This document shows, piece by piece, positions 1-5,492 of a DNA stretch of 6,972 nt (the first letter of the stretch is position 1; every line of letters starts with the position of its first letter). The DNA comes from an uncultured Clostridium sp. Lineage in GTDB: Bacteria; Bacillota; Clostridia; Christensenellales; Pumilibacteraceae. A model generated the notes under the pieces. That model was not told the origin of the DNA. It ran no database searches and worked only from the letters and a program-made list of their open reading frames with translations. Made by a program: the position numbers and the translations under genes. The stretch lies in NCBI GenBank assembly GCA_900555125.1, contig USKH01000061.1, forward strand, positions 1 through 6,972, in the 5' to 3' direction.

Positions 1-1
1 A

Positions 2-304
2 AGAGAAAGAGAAATAGCAACGCTTATGGTGCTCGGGTATCACGACGGCGAAATATGCGGATATATTTATCGCGAAATTTATATCAGCACTTTTTTGGGA
101 ATAATTTTCGGCTATCCGGTCGGAATCGGGTTTGCAACGCTCGTTTTTAAAACAATAGGATTCGGAAGCGTAGGAAACGTCAGCTGGTTTATGTGGCTTC
201 TTGTTCCCGTTATCGTTTTCTTTTTCACCTTGCTCGTAACGCTTATGTTAAGACCGAAAATCGTGAAAACAAAGATGAACGAAAGCCTGAAAGCGGTAGA
301 ATAA
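2..304 (+). CDS. FtsX-type ABC transporter permease, C-terminal fragment (5' end outside window)
   Basis: Only the last 100 residues are visible; the frame is open to the window edge. They begin with RERE-IATLMVLGY, the charged cytoplasmic stretch found in FtsX/MacB-type permeases just before the last membrane segments. Two hydrophobic segments follow, at about residues 31-52 and 63-85 of the fragment, and the protein ends in a short basic tail closing with ESLKAVE, a common ending of large Clostridia FtsX-like permeases. In this family the permease sits in the cytoplasmic membrane with an ATPase partner and acts in lipoprotein or peptide export, peptide sensing or cell-wall hydrolase control; which role applies here cannot be told without the rest of the gene and its ATPase. 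The internal ATG at 26 lies inside the conserved motif and is not the true start. The stop at 302-304 lies 16 bases from the stop of the convergent radical SAM gene. Family confident, substrate unknown. Confidence 0.8.
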   Translation, partial: REREIATLMVLGYHDGEICGYIYREIYISTFLGIIFGYPVGIGFATLVFKTIGFGSVGNVSWFMWLLVPVIVFFFTLLVTLMLRPKIVKTKMNESLKAVE

Positions 305-322
305 AAAAGCCACCCGCTTTTT
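304..322. terminator. Small hairpin between convergent genes, possible bidirectional terminator
   Basis: AAAAAGC (304-310) pairs with GCTTTTT (316-322) around a CACCC loop. The hairpin lies exactly between the permease stop codon and the stop codon of the radical SAM gene on the other strand, and its A and T tracts would give a U-rich end in both directions. Only two of the seven pairs are G-C, so it is weak as an intrinsic terminator. Position supports the call more than stability does. Confidence 0.45.
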
Positions 323-1238
323 AAAAATTTTCGTATTCCGAACCTTGCATGATGTTTTTCTGCTCGAACGTACGATATATTGCGGCAAGAACGGCTTTTT
401 TATCGGCAGACCATAAGGGCGATACAAGCAATTTTTTCGGTGCGTCGCCGGTTAGTCGGTGAATTACCATGTTTTCCGGTAAAATATTTATCGAATCTCC
501 CAAAATATCTATGTATTCGTCTTTTTCAAGCGTTCGGAACAAGCCTTTTTCGTAGTCGGCGCACAAATCCGTGTCGCGAAGTACGTAAAGCAGTTGTAGT
601 TTTATGCCGTCCGCGCCGCTTTTTCCGACGTAACGCACCGTTTCCAGCATATCGTCGCGACTTTCGCCCGGCAAACCGAGAATAATGTGTACGACGACGT
701 TGAGTTTTGCCGCTTTCAATTTTTTAACGGCAGCGTCGAACACGGAAAGAGAATAGCCGCGTCTTATATATTCTGCTGTTTTTTCGTGAATGGTCTGCAA
801 CCCCAGTTCGACGAAAACCGGTTTGATTTTATTAAGTTCGCCCAGGTATTCCACGACTTCCTCGGGCAGGCAGTCGGGGCGAGTGGCAACAGACAGCGCG
901 GCAATGCAGTCGGGTTTTATTGCAGCCGAAAACAAAGTTTTCAGCTTTTCAAGCGGCGCGTAAGTGTTGGTGTAGCTTTGAAAGTAGGCTATGAATTTTG
1001 CATTTTCGCCTGTTTTTCCTGCAACTTTGCTTTTGGCTTTTTCGATTTGTCCGGCTACCGACGCGCAGGGCGGTTGAGCAAAATCTCCGCTGCCGCCTTC
1101 GCTGCAAAAAATACAGCCTCTCGTCCCCAGCGTACCGTCGCGGTTGGGACACGTCATGCCGCCCGAAAGAGCGAGTTTATAGATTTTACACCCGAACTTT
1201 TCGCGTGCGTATTTATTGAAAGAATAATATCTGTCCAT
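321..1238 (-). CDS. TIGR01212-type radical SAM protein (YhcC/YtqA family)
   Basis: A 305-residue protein from the ATG at 1238, about the usual family length. It opens with DRYYSFNKYAREKFG, close to the family's typical N-terminus. The cluster motif is C30...C42-x2-C45 within TCPNRDGT...GCIFC; the long spacing after the first cysteine is the family variant of the radical SAM CxxxCxxC motif. Other family blocks are YFQSYTNTYAP (85-95), ATRPD (118-122), ELGLQT (143-148) and HIILGLPGES (183-192). The fold is a radical SAM barrel binding a [4Fe-4S] cluster and SAM, in the cytoplasm. Bacillus subtilis YtqA (MnmL) has been linked to wobble-uridine tRNA modification; E. coli YhcC is less well understood. 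Transferring the tRNA role to this protein is inference. Upstream in-frame starts exist (TTG at 1283, ATG at 1247), but neither has a ribosome binding site and both lie inside the promoter. The chosen ATG also lacks a Shine-Dalgarno and falls at the predicted transcription start. Confidence 0.9.
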   Translation of the reverse strand: MDRYYSFNKYAREKFGCKIYKLALSGGMTCPNRDGTLGTRGCIFCSEGGSGDFAQPPCASVAGQIEKAKSKVAGKTGENAKFIAYFQSYTNTYAPLEKLKTLFSAAIKPDCIAALSVATRPDCLPEEVVEYLGELNKIKPVFVELGLQTIHEKTAEYIRRGYSLSVFDAAVKKLKAAKLNVVVHIILGLPGESRDDMLETVRYVGKSGADGIKLQLLYVLRDTDLCADYEKGLFRTLEKDEYIDILGDSINILPENMVIHRLTGDAPKKLLVSPLWSADKKAVLAAIYRTFEQKNIMQGSEYENF

Positions 1239-1245
1239 ATCGCTC

Positions 1246-1274
1246 ATTGTAACATAAATTTTACAAGCGGTCAA
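1246..1274 (-). promoter_or_regulatory. Sigma-A type promoter of the radical SAM gene
   Basis: Reading the minus strand, a TTGACC -35 box (1274-1269), a 17-bp spacer and a TACAAT -10 box (1251-1246). The expected transcription start is 1238 or 1239, which coincides with the A of the ATG at 1238, so the message should have no or almost no 5' leader. The -10 box overlaps the in-frame ATG at 1247, which rules that codon out as the start if this is the promoter used. Confidence 0.7.
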
Positions 1275-1337
1275 CGAAATCAAAGCCCAATGCTCTCAAC
1301 ATGCATGGAAAAACAAGAGAAGACGGTACATGTCGCA

Positions 1338-1366
1338 TTGACAAAAATTACACGATGTATTATAAT
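1338..1366 (+). promoter_or_regulatory. Consensus sigma-A type promoter of the lipoprotein gene
   Basis: A perfect TTGACA -35 box (1338-1343), a 17-bp spacer and a perfect TATAAT -10 box (1361-1366). The expected start is near 1373, giving a leader of about 55 bases to the ATG at 1428. It faces away from the radical SAM promoter, with 63 bp between the two -35 boxes. The full consensus predicts strong constitutive transcription unless a repressor acts; I see no clear operator palindrome over it. Confidence 0.85.
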
Positions 1367-1414
1367 ATTCGTCAAGGGGCAATGCGGATGCCGAGTCTGG
1401 GTTAGTTTTTTTAC

Positions 1415-1420
1415 GGGAGA
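1415..1420 (+). promoter_or_regulatory. Ribosome binding site that fixes the lipoprotein start
   Basis: GGGAGA lies 7 bases before the ATG at 1428. The reading frame stays open far upstream (to 687), but that part runs antisense through the radical SAM gene. This site and the signal peptide directly after the ATG decide the start. Confidence 0.8.
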
Positions 1421-1427
1421 AGTCAAA

Positions 1428-1952
1428 ATGAAAAGAATTAAGTTTGCCGTAGTCTTTATGGCAATTGCAATAGTTTTTACGCTTTTTACGGGTTGTGCCG
1501 AAAAAGACGTTCGTCCGTCGTACGAGTTTTGTTTTTACGGCGAAAACCGAACCGTTATCTCCGAAGTCACGCTTAAAAGGGGCGAGCGCGTACTTCCGCC
1601 GGAGTGCCAAGAAAAAGCAGGTTACGACGTAGTATGGACGGACGAGGAGGGCGAAAGAGTAAATTTTCCCGTTACCGCTACCGGCGACAAAAACTTTTTC
1701 CTGAAATACGAATTAAATAAGTTTGCCGGCAGGTGTCGCGTGGAAACCTATCTGCAAAGAGACGACGGGACGTTTGCTTTTCTTCCCGACAAAACCGAAT
1801 ATCTCGAACAGCCGGTAAATTGCGAAGTAAGCATAATTCCGCCGCAAGTCGAAGGGTATGTCTTCGATTCCGGAAATTCGGAAAACGTTCTTTCGGGCAT
1901 AAACGAGCCCGGCACCGAGCTGGTATTCCGTATTTATTACAGAAGGGCGTAA
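1428..1952 (+). CDS. Small surface lipoprotein with two B-repeat / MucBP-like beta-grasp modules
   Basis: A 174-residue protein. Residues 1-22 are a lipoprotein signal: MKRIK, a hydrophobic core, then LFTG before C23, the expected lipidation site after signal peptidase II cleavage. Residues about 32-95 resemble an InlB B-repeat (Listeria-Bacteroides repeat, Flg_new type): a beta strand, a VTLKRGERVLPPE turn, GYDVVWTDEEG, and a TGDKNFFLKYE strand. Residues about 102-172 resemble a MucBP-like module: RVETYLQRDDGTFAFL, then EGYVFDSGNSENVLSGI and a final LVFRIYYRR strand. Such modules are usually spacers or adhesive units in cell-surface proteins of Firmicutes. Here only two are present and no catalytic domain, so the role is unknown. 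Each module holds two cysteines (C35/C60 and C103/C132), which could pair. It is transcribed alone from its own strong promoter, with no clear terminator before the next gene. Domain assignment is by sequence pattern only. Confidence 0.85.
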   Translation: MKRIKFAVVFMAIAIVFTLFTGCAEKDVRPSYEFCFYGENRTVISEVTLKRGERVLPPECQEKAGYDVVWTDEEGERVNFPVTATGDKNFFLKYELNKFAGRCRVETYLQRDDGTFAFLPDKTEYLEQPVNCEVSIIPPQVEGYVFDSGNSENVLSGINEPGTELVFRIYYRRA

Positions 1953-1975
1953 AGAAGTACGAAAACCCTACATAT

Positions 1976-2010
1976 TTGCAAAAAAAACCGATTGATTATA
2001 TTTTTTGCAA
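1976..2010. repeat. Long inverted repeat flanking the -35 box of the GH106-like gene, candidate operator
   Basis: TTGCAAAAAA (1976-1985) is repeated in perfect inverted form as TTTTTTGCAA (2001-2010), separated by 15 bases that contain the -35 box (1992-1997). The arms fall about 40-50 bases and 17-25 bases before the expected transcription start. That placement suits a regulator binding two half-sites around the -35. It is unlikely to be a terminator for the lipoprotein gene, since the stem is mostly A-T and no T tract follows it. Confidence 0.45.
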
Positions 2011-2020
2011 GTGATATAAT
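1992..2020 (+). promoter_or_regulatory. Extended -10 promoter of the GH106-like gene
   Basis: A TTGATT -35 box (1992-1997), a 17-bp spacer and a perfect TATAAT -10 box (2015-2020), preceded by TG at 2012-2013 in the extended -10 position. The expected start is near 2027, giving a leader of about 38 bases. Confidence 0.8.
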
Positions 2021-2051
2021 TCATATAAATTAAATGCGATGTGCGCAAGAT

Positions 2052-2057
2052 AAGGAG
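2052..2057 (+). promoter_or_regulatory. Ribosome binding site that fixes the GH106-like start
   Basis: AAGGAG lies 7 bases before the ATG at 2065. The in-frame GTG at 2041, eight codons upstream, has no such site, and the ribosome binding site itself would lie inside that longer frame. The start is therefore 2065. Confidence 0.88.
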
Positions 2058-2064
2058 AGAAAAG

Positions 2065-5000
2065 ATGTTTTACGAAAAAAACGACAGAAAGCAACTATCG
2101 GACAAATTGTTTGAAAATCCGACCTCAGAGTATCGGGCAACGCCTTTTTGGGCATGGAACGACAATCTCGATAAAGACGATTTGCTCTGGCAGATAGAGC
2201 AACTCAAAAAAATGGGCTTCGGCGGATTTCATATGCATGTTCGTTGCGGCATGGCAACGCCTTATCTCGGCGATGAGTTTATGAACCTGGTAAAGGCGTG
2301 CGCAAATAAAGCCGAAAAAGAAAAAATGCTCGCCTATTTATACGACGAGGACCGCTGGCCGTCGGGTGCCGCGGGCGGCATGGTCACTAAAAATCACGAA
2401 TATCGCCAGCGTACGCTTGTTTTTACCGCCGATTTGCAAAAATTCGGACTAGTTTCGGATAAAGACGGCACTGCAAACGAAAATGGCGAAAACAAATCGG
2501 GATATATTCACCCCGTGTTATTGGCGGCGTACGACGTTTGCCTGGATAAAGACGGTTATTTGTCGTCTTATAAGCGCATAAACGCCGGAGAGACGGCAAA
2601 GGGAGAGAAGCGTTATGCCGTTATGGTTTCTTCCGCCGGCAGCGGTTGGTACAACGGCGAAAGCTATATAGACACCATGAATCCCGAAGCCGTGGCGCAG
2701 TTTATAAAAATTACTCACGAAAAATATTATAAAGAGCTGGGCGACAAATTCGGCAAAACCGTGCCGTCGATTTTCACCGACGAGCCGCAGCTTAGCAAAT
2801 GTTCGACGCTCTCTTTCGCATTTTCCAAAGAGGACGTTACTTGCCAGTGGACGCCCGCTTTGCCGCAAAAGTTCCGTGAAAAATACGGTTTCGATATTCT
2901 CGATCGCTTCCCGGAGGTAATCTGGGACAAAAAGTGCGAGCCGGCAACCGTGCGCTATTATTTTCACGACTTCGTGTGCGAACTTTTCACGCGCGCTTTT
3001 TCCGATCGGATAGGCACGTGGTGCGATAAGCATAATATCGCGCTGACGGGGCATATGATGCACGAACCCACTCTTGAATCGCAAACCGAGTTTTTGGGCG
3101 AAACCATGCGCGCTTATCGCGGCTTCGATATTCCCGGTATTGACATGTTGTGCGACAATTACGAATACACCACCGCAAAACAGTGTCAGTCCGCAGTCAA
3201 TCAGTTGGGACGTGAAGGTATGATGAGCGAACTTTACGGTGTCACCGGCTGGGATTTCGACTTTAAGGGGCATAAATCTCAGGGCGACTGGCAGGCGGCT
3301 CTCGGCGTTACGGTGAGAGTGCCGCACCTTTCGTGGGTTAGCATGCGCGGTTCGGCAAAGAGAGATTATCCCGCAAGCATATCCTATCAGTCGGAATGGT
3401 ACAAAAACTATCCGTATGTCGAAAACCACTTTGCACGAGTAAACACGGCAATGACTCGCGGAGAAGCGGACGTAAAAGTGGCGGTAATTCACCCTATTGA
3501 GAGTTATTGGCTTGCGTACGGTCCCAATCAGACAACGGCGGCAAAACGCGCGCAGTTGCAAGCCGACTTCGACAACGTAATAAACTGGCTGTTGTTCGGC
3601 ACGATAGATTTCGATTATATCAGCGAATCGCTTTTGCCCGATCTGTATGAAGAAAGCGACAAACCCATGCTTAAAGTGGGTAAAATGTCGTATTCCGCGG
3701 TGGTTGTGGCAGGAGCCGACACATTGCGCTCGACTACGATAAACGCGCTTCAGAAGTTTGCGGAAAACGGAGGTACAGTCATTTTCCTCGGTGGCAAACC
3801 GCAGTTTGCGGACGGCAAAAAGTCGGATGCGGTCGACAAACTGTATTCGATTGCCGAGCATTGCGAATTTGCCAAACAGCCGCTTCTTTCCGCTCTTTCC
3901 GAATTCCGCGACGTTAAAATCACCGATAACGGAGGAGTCCCCGCCGACGAATACATTTACAGAAAGAGAAAGGACGGAGGCGCCGAATGGCTGTTTATAG
4001 CGCGCGGCAGAAAGGTGCTTGCGGACAATCGCAAAGAAGGTCACAACGACAAAAAAACGCTTAGAATAACGCTGAAAGGCATCGTAACGCCGTTAATTTA
4101 CAATACGATTACGGGCAAAACCGAGCCGGCGAATTTCTATTACGAAAACGACAACACCGTTGTGGTTAAAGATTTTTACCGTTTCGACAGTCTGCTCTTA
4201 AAACTCGAAAACGGCAGGGGCGAATGCTCGTTTGTTGCCGCCGATAACGTAAAACCGGACAAAACGGAAGAGATACGCACTTTTGTCGAATATAAAAACG
4301 GCGAGAAAAACGTTCTTGTTCTGGATATGCCCGAGTGGTCTGCGGACGGAAAGGAATACATGCCGCGCGAGGAAATGCTGCGCGTAGACCTTGCGCTTCG
4401 CCGTCGGTACGACTATCCGCTGGCGGACGGACGCGACGTTCAGCCGTGGGTAATCGGCGAAGTAAAACCCGAAAAGAAAGTTTATCTGCGCTTTAAATTT
4501 AACAGCGGAGTGCGACCGCTTGTCAAACTCGCCACCGAGGGAGCGGAGAAAGTGTGGTTAAACGGCGCGGAAGTTCCCGTAAACTATGACGGCTATTTCA
4601 CCGACAAGCGAATTTACACGATGCCGCTCGGCAGACTTAAAAAAGGCGAAAACGAAATAGTGGCTCTCGTGCCGTTCGGCAAGCGCACAAGCCTTGAAAA
4701 CATGTTCGTTCTTGGCGAATTCGGCGTAAAAACGCAAGGCGAACGCGCCGAAATAATCGCAAAGCCCAAAACGGTTGCGTTCGGCGACCTGACAAGGCAG
4801 GGCTTCCCGTTCTACGGAGCGGACTTTACGTACAAAATTCCGTTTAATTGCGAGAAAGATTGCGACGTTAAAGTGTCCGCCACGTTGTTCGATGCCGCCG
4901 TCGTAACTGCAAAAATTGACGGAAAAGACGCCGGGATAATTGCCTGGTGCCCGTATTCGATTGAGATTAAAAACCTTAAATCGGGCAAACACGAGCTTGA

Positions 5001-5178
5001 GTTAACCGCTCACGTGTCGAGAGTAAACACCTTTGGCGGACTGCACGCTTGTCTCGATATTCCGTGGAAGGGACCGAACTACTGGTATACGCATGGTGCG
5101 GAATGGGCGTACGAATATCAGCTTAAAGAAACGGGAATACTGAAGTCGCCGGTGATAAAATACTTCAATAAAAAATAA
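2065..5178 (+). CDS. GH106-like glycoside hydrolase (probable alpha-L-rhamnosidase family), cytoplasmic
   Basis: A 1037-residue protein with no signal peptide. The N-terminal half has the pattern of GH106 and related hydrolases: FWAWND (28-33), KKMGFGGFHMH, a YDEDRWPSG block (93-101), FTDEPQ (237-242), LTGHMMHEPTLE (327-338) and a SELYGVTGWDFDF stretch with E389. Together these suggest a TIM-barrel-like catalytic core with conserved acidic residues; D239, E240, E334 and E389 are candidates for catalysis or metal binding, not proven. Residues about 469-605 resemble the Rossmann-like, amidotransferase-type domain seen in many large glycosidases. The C-terminus carries two jelly-roll, sugar-binding-like regions (about 790-900 and 920-1030), the first with VWLNGAEVPV as in GH2 sugar-binding domains. 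GH106 founders remove L-rhamnose from plant pectins and glycosides by inversion, but the specificity of this branch is open. The lack of export implies that short glycosides are taken up first, yet no transporter or sugar gene adjoins it. It has its own promoter and terminator. Family fairly sure, substrate not. Confidence 0.75.
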   Translation: MFYEKNDRKQLSDKLFENPTSEYRATPFWAWNDNLDKDDLLWQIEQLKKMGFGGFHMHVRCGMATPYLGDEFMNLVKACANKAEKEKMLAYLYDEDRWPSGAAGGMVTKNHEYRQRTLVFTADLQKFGLVSDKDGTANENGENKSGYIHPVLLAAYDVCLDKDGYLSSYKRINAGETAKGEKRYAVMVSSAGSGWYNGESYIDTMNPEAVAQFIKITHEKYYKELGDKFGKTVPSIFTDEPQLSKCSTLSFAFSKEDVTCQWTPALPQKFREKYGFDILDRFPEVIWDKKCEPATVRYYFHDFVCELFTRAFSDRIGTWCDKHNIALTGHMMHEPTLESQTEFLGETMRAYRGFDIPGIDMLCDNYEYTTAKQCQSAVNQLGREGMMSELYGVTGWDFDFKGHKSQGDWQAALGVTVRVPHLSWVSMRGSAKRDYPASISYQSEWYKNYPYVENHFARVNTAMTRGEADVKVAVIHPIESYWLAYGPNQTTAAKRAQLQADFDNVINWLLFGTIDFDYISESLLPDLYEESDKPMLKVGKMSYSAVVVAGADTLRSTTINALQKFAENGGTVIFLGGKPQFADGKKSDAVDKLYSIAEHCEFAKQPLLSALSEFRDVKITDNGGVPADEYIYRKRKDGGAEWLFIARGRKVLADNRKEGHNDKKTLRITLKGIVTPLIYNTITGKTEPANFYYENDNTVVVKDFYRFDSLLLKLENGRGECSFVAADNVKPDKTEEIRTFVEYKNGEKNVLVLDMPEWSADGKEYMPREEMLRVDLALRRRYDYPLADGRDVQPWVIGEVKPEKKVYLRFKFNSGVRPLVKLATEGAEKVWLNGAEVPVNYDGYFTDKRIYTMPLGRLKKGENEIVALVPFGKRTSLENMFVLGEFGVKTQGERAEIIAKPKTVAFGDLTRQGFPFYGADFTYKIPFNCEKDCDVKVSATLFDAAVVTAKIDGKDAGIIAWCPYSIEIKNLKSGKHELELTAHVSRVNTFGGLHACLDIPWKGPNYWYTHGAEWAYEYQLKETGILKSPVIKYFNKK

Positions 5179-5190
5179 TCGTGTTCGGTA

Positions 5191-5230
5191 AAAAACGGGA
5201 GTGAGCAATATGCGTTGCTCTCCCGTTTTT
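5191..5230 (+). terminator. Intrinsic terminator of the GH106-like gene
   Basis: AAAAACGGGAG plus AGCAA on the left (5191-5208, with a two-base TG bulge at 5202-5203) pairs with TTGCTCTCCCGTTTTT on the right (5215-5230) around a TATGCG loop. The stem ends in a run of five Ts and the following bases are also T-rich. It begins 12 bases after the stop codon. The A run on the left arm could make it work on the other strand too, but no minus-strand gene ends here. Confidence 0.9.
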
Positions 5231-5388
5231 CTGTTTCCGGCATATACGACCTGATTTAAGAACAACGCGACCGTCGGAGCCGTTTATTGCTTTTTGATAT
5301 TCGCGGAAAGACAGGATTAAAAAGTTTTTTCGCTTTTTTATACCGCAAAATCGCATATCAAAAATGATATAACCGTATGTAAAATAAG
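5231..5388. other. Non-coding stretch between the terminator and the rex promoter
   Basis: I see no supported gene here on either strand. A short minus-strand frame (5356-5165) has no ribosome binding site and runs through the terminator. The right half is rich in A and T tracts. The only ordered element is a perfect inverted repeat, ATATCA-AAAA-TGATAT, at 5355-5370. Confidence 0.6.
5355..5370. repeat. Short perfect inverted repeat upstream of the rex promoter
   Basis: ATATCA (5355-5360) and TGATAT (5365-5370) around AAAA. It lies about 60-70 bases before the expected rex transcription start, where an accessory regulator could bind. In such A+T-rich DNA a 6-bp palindrome can arise by chance. 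Confidence 0.3.
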
Positions 5389-5405
5389 TATTTGATTTTC
5401 AAATA
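5389..5405. promoter_or_regulatory. Perfect palindrome over the rex -35 box, candidate operator
   Basis: TATTTGA (5389-5395) and TCAAATA (5399-5405) around TTT cover the whole -35 box, a classic repressor position. Autoregulation by Rex is common, so Rex is the first candidate. However, the usual Firmicute Rex boxes are TTGTGA-N6-TCACAA or TTGTTAA-N4-TTAACAA, and this palindrome matches neither well. Another regulator is possible. Confidence 0.45.
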
Positions 5406-5420
5406 ATAAAATGATACAAT
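5392..5420 (+). promoter_or_regulatory. Promoter of the rex-adhE unit
   Basis: A TTGATT -35 box (5392-5397), a 17-bp spacer and a TACAAT -10 box (5415-5420), with TG at 5412-5413 in the extended -10 position. The expected start is near 5427, giving a leader of about 66 bases before rex. No second promoter is visible in the 29 bases between rex and adhE, so adhE probably depends on this one. Confidence 0.78.
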
Positions 5421-5444
5421 TATATCGATAAAATAAAGCTTAAA

Positions 5445-5470
5445 TGCGGATTATGCCGAAATAAGCCGCA
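5445..5470 (+). other. Hairpin in the 5' leader of rex
   Basis: TGCGGATTAT (5445-5454) pairs with ATAAGCCGCA (5461-5470) around a GCCGAA loop, ten positions with one A/G mismatch. It ends 10 bases before the ribosome binding site at 5481-5486, so it leaves that site free. It may stabilise the 5' end of the message or serve as a second binding site downstream of the promoter. No T tract follows, so it is not an attenuator by itself. Confidence 0.45.
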
Positions 5471-5492
5471 CGAAAGAAAAAAGGAGTACGAT

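Noticed and set aside
1300..1307. CATGCATG palindrome in the divergent intergenic region
   Set aside because: Eight bases only, not aligned with either promoter; expected by chance in a window of this size.
687..1427. Long open frame on the + strand that runs upstream of the lipoprotein start
   Set aside because: It is antisense to the well-supported radical SAM gene, its translation has no recognisable family pattern, and the lipoprotein has a clear ribosome binding site and signal peptide at 1428.
1976..2010. Inverted repeat considered as terminator of the lipoprotein gene
   Set aside because: The stem has only two G-C pairs out of ten, the loop is 15 bases and no T run follows the right arm. 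An operator role fits the position better.
2518..4044. 508-codon open frame on the minus strand inside the GH106-like gene
   Set aside because: No ribosome binding site or promoter was seen, the translation is not protein-like, and the sense frame shows conserved hydrolase motifs throughout. It is a by-product of the codon use of the sense gene.
5165..5356. Minus-strand frame of 63 codons across the intergenic region
   Set aside because: It runs through the intrinsic terminator and the end of the GH106-like gene and has no Shine-Dalgarno before its ATG.
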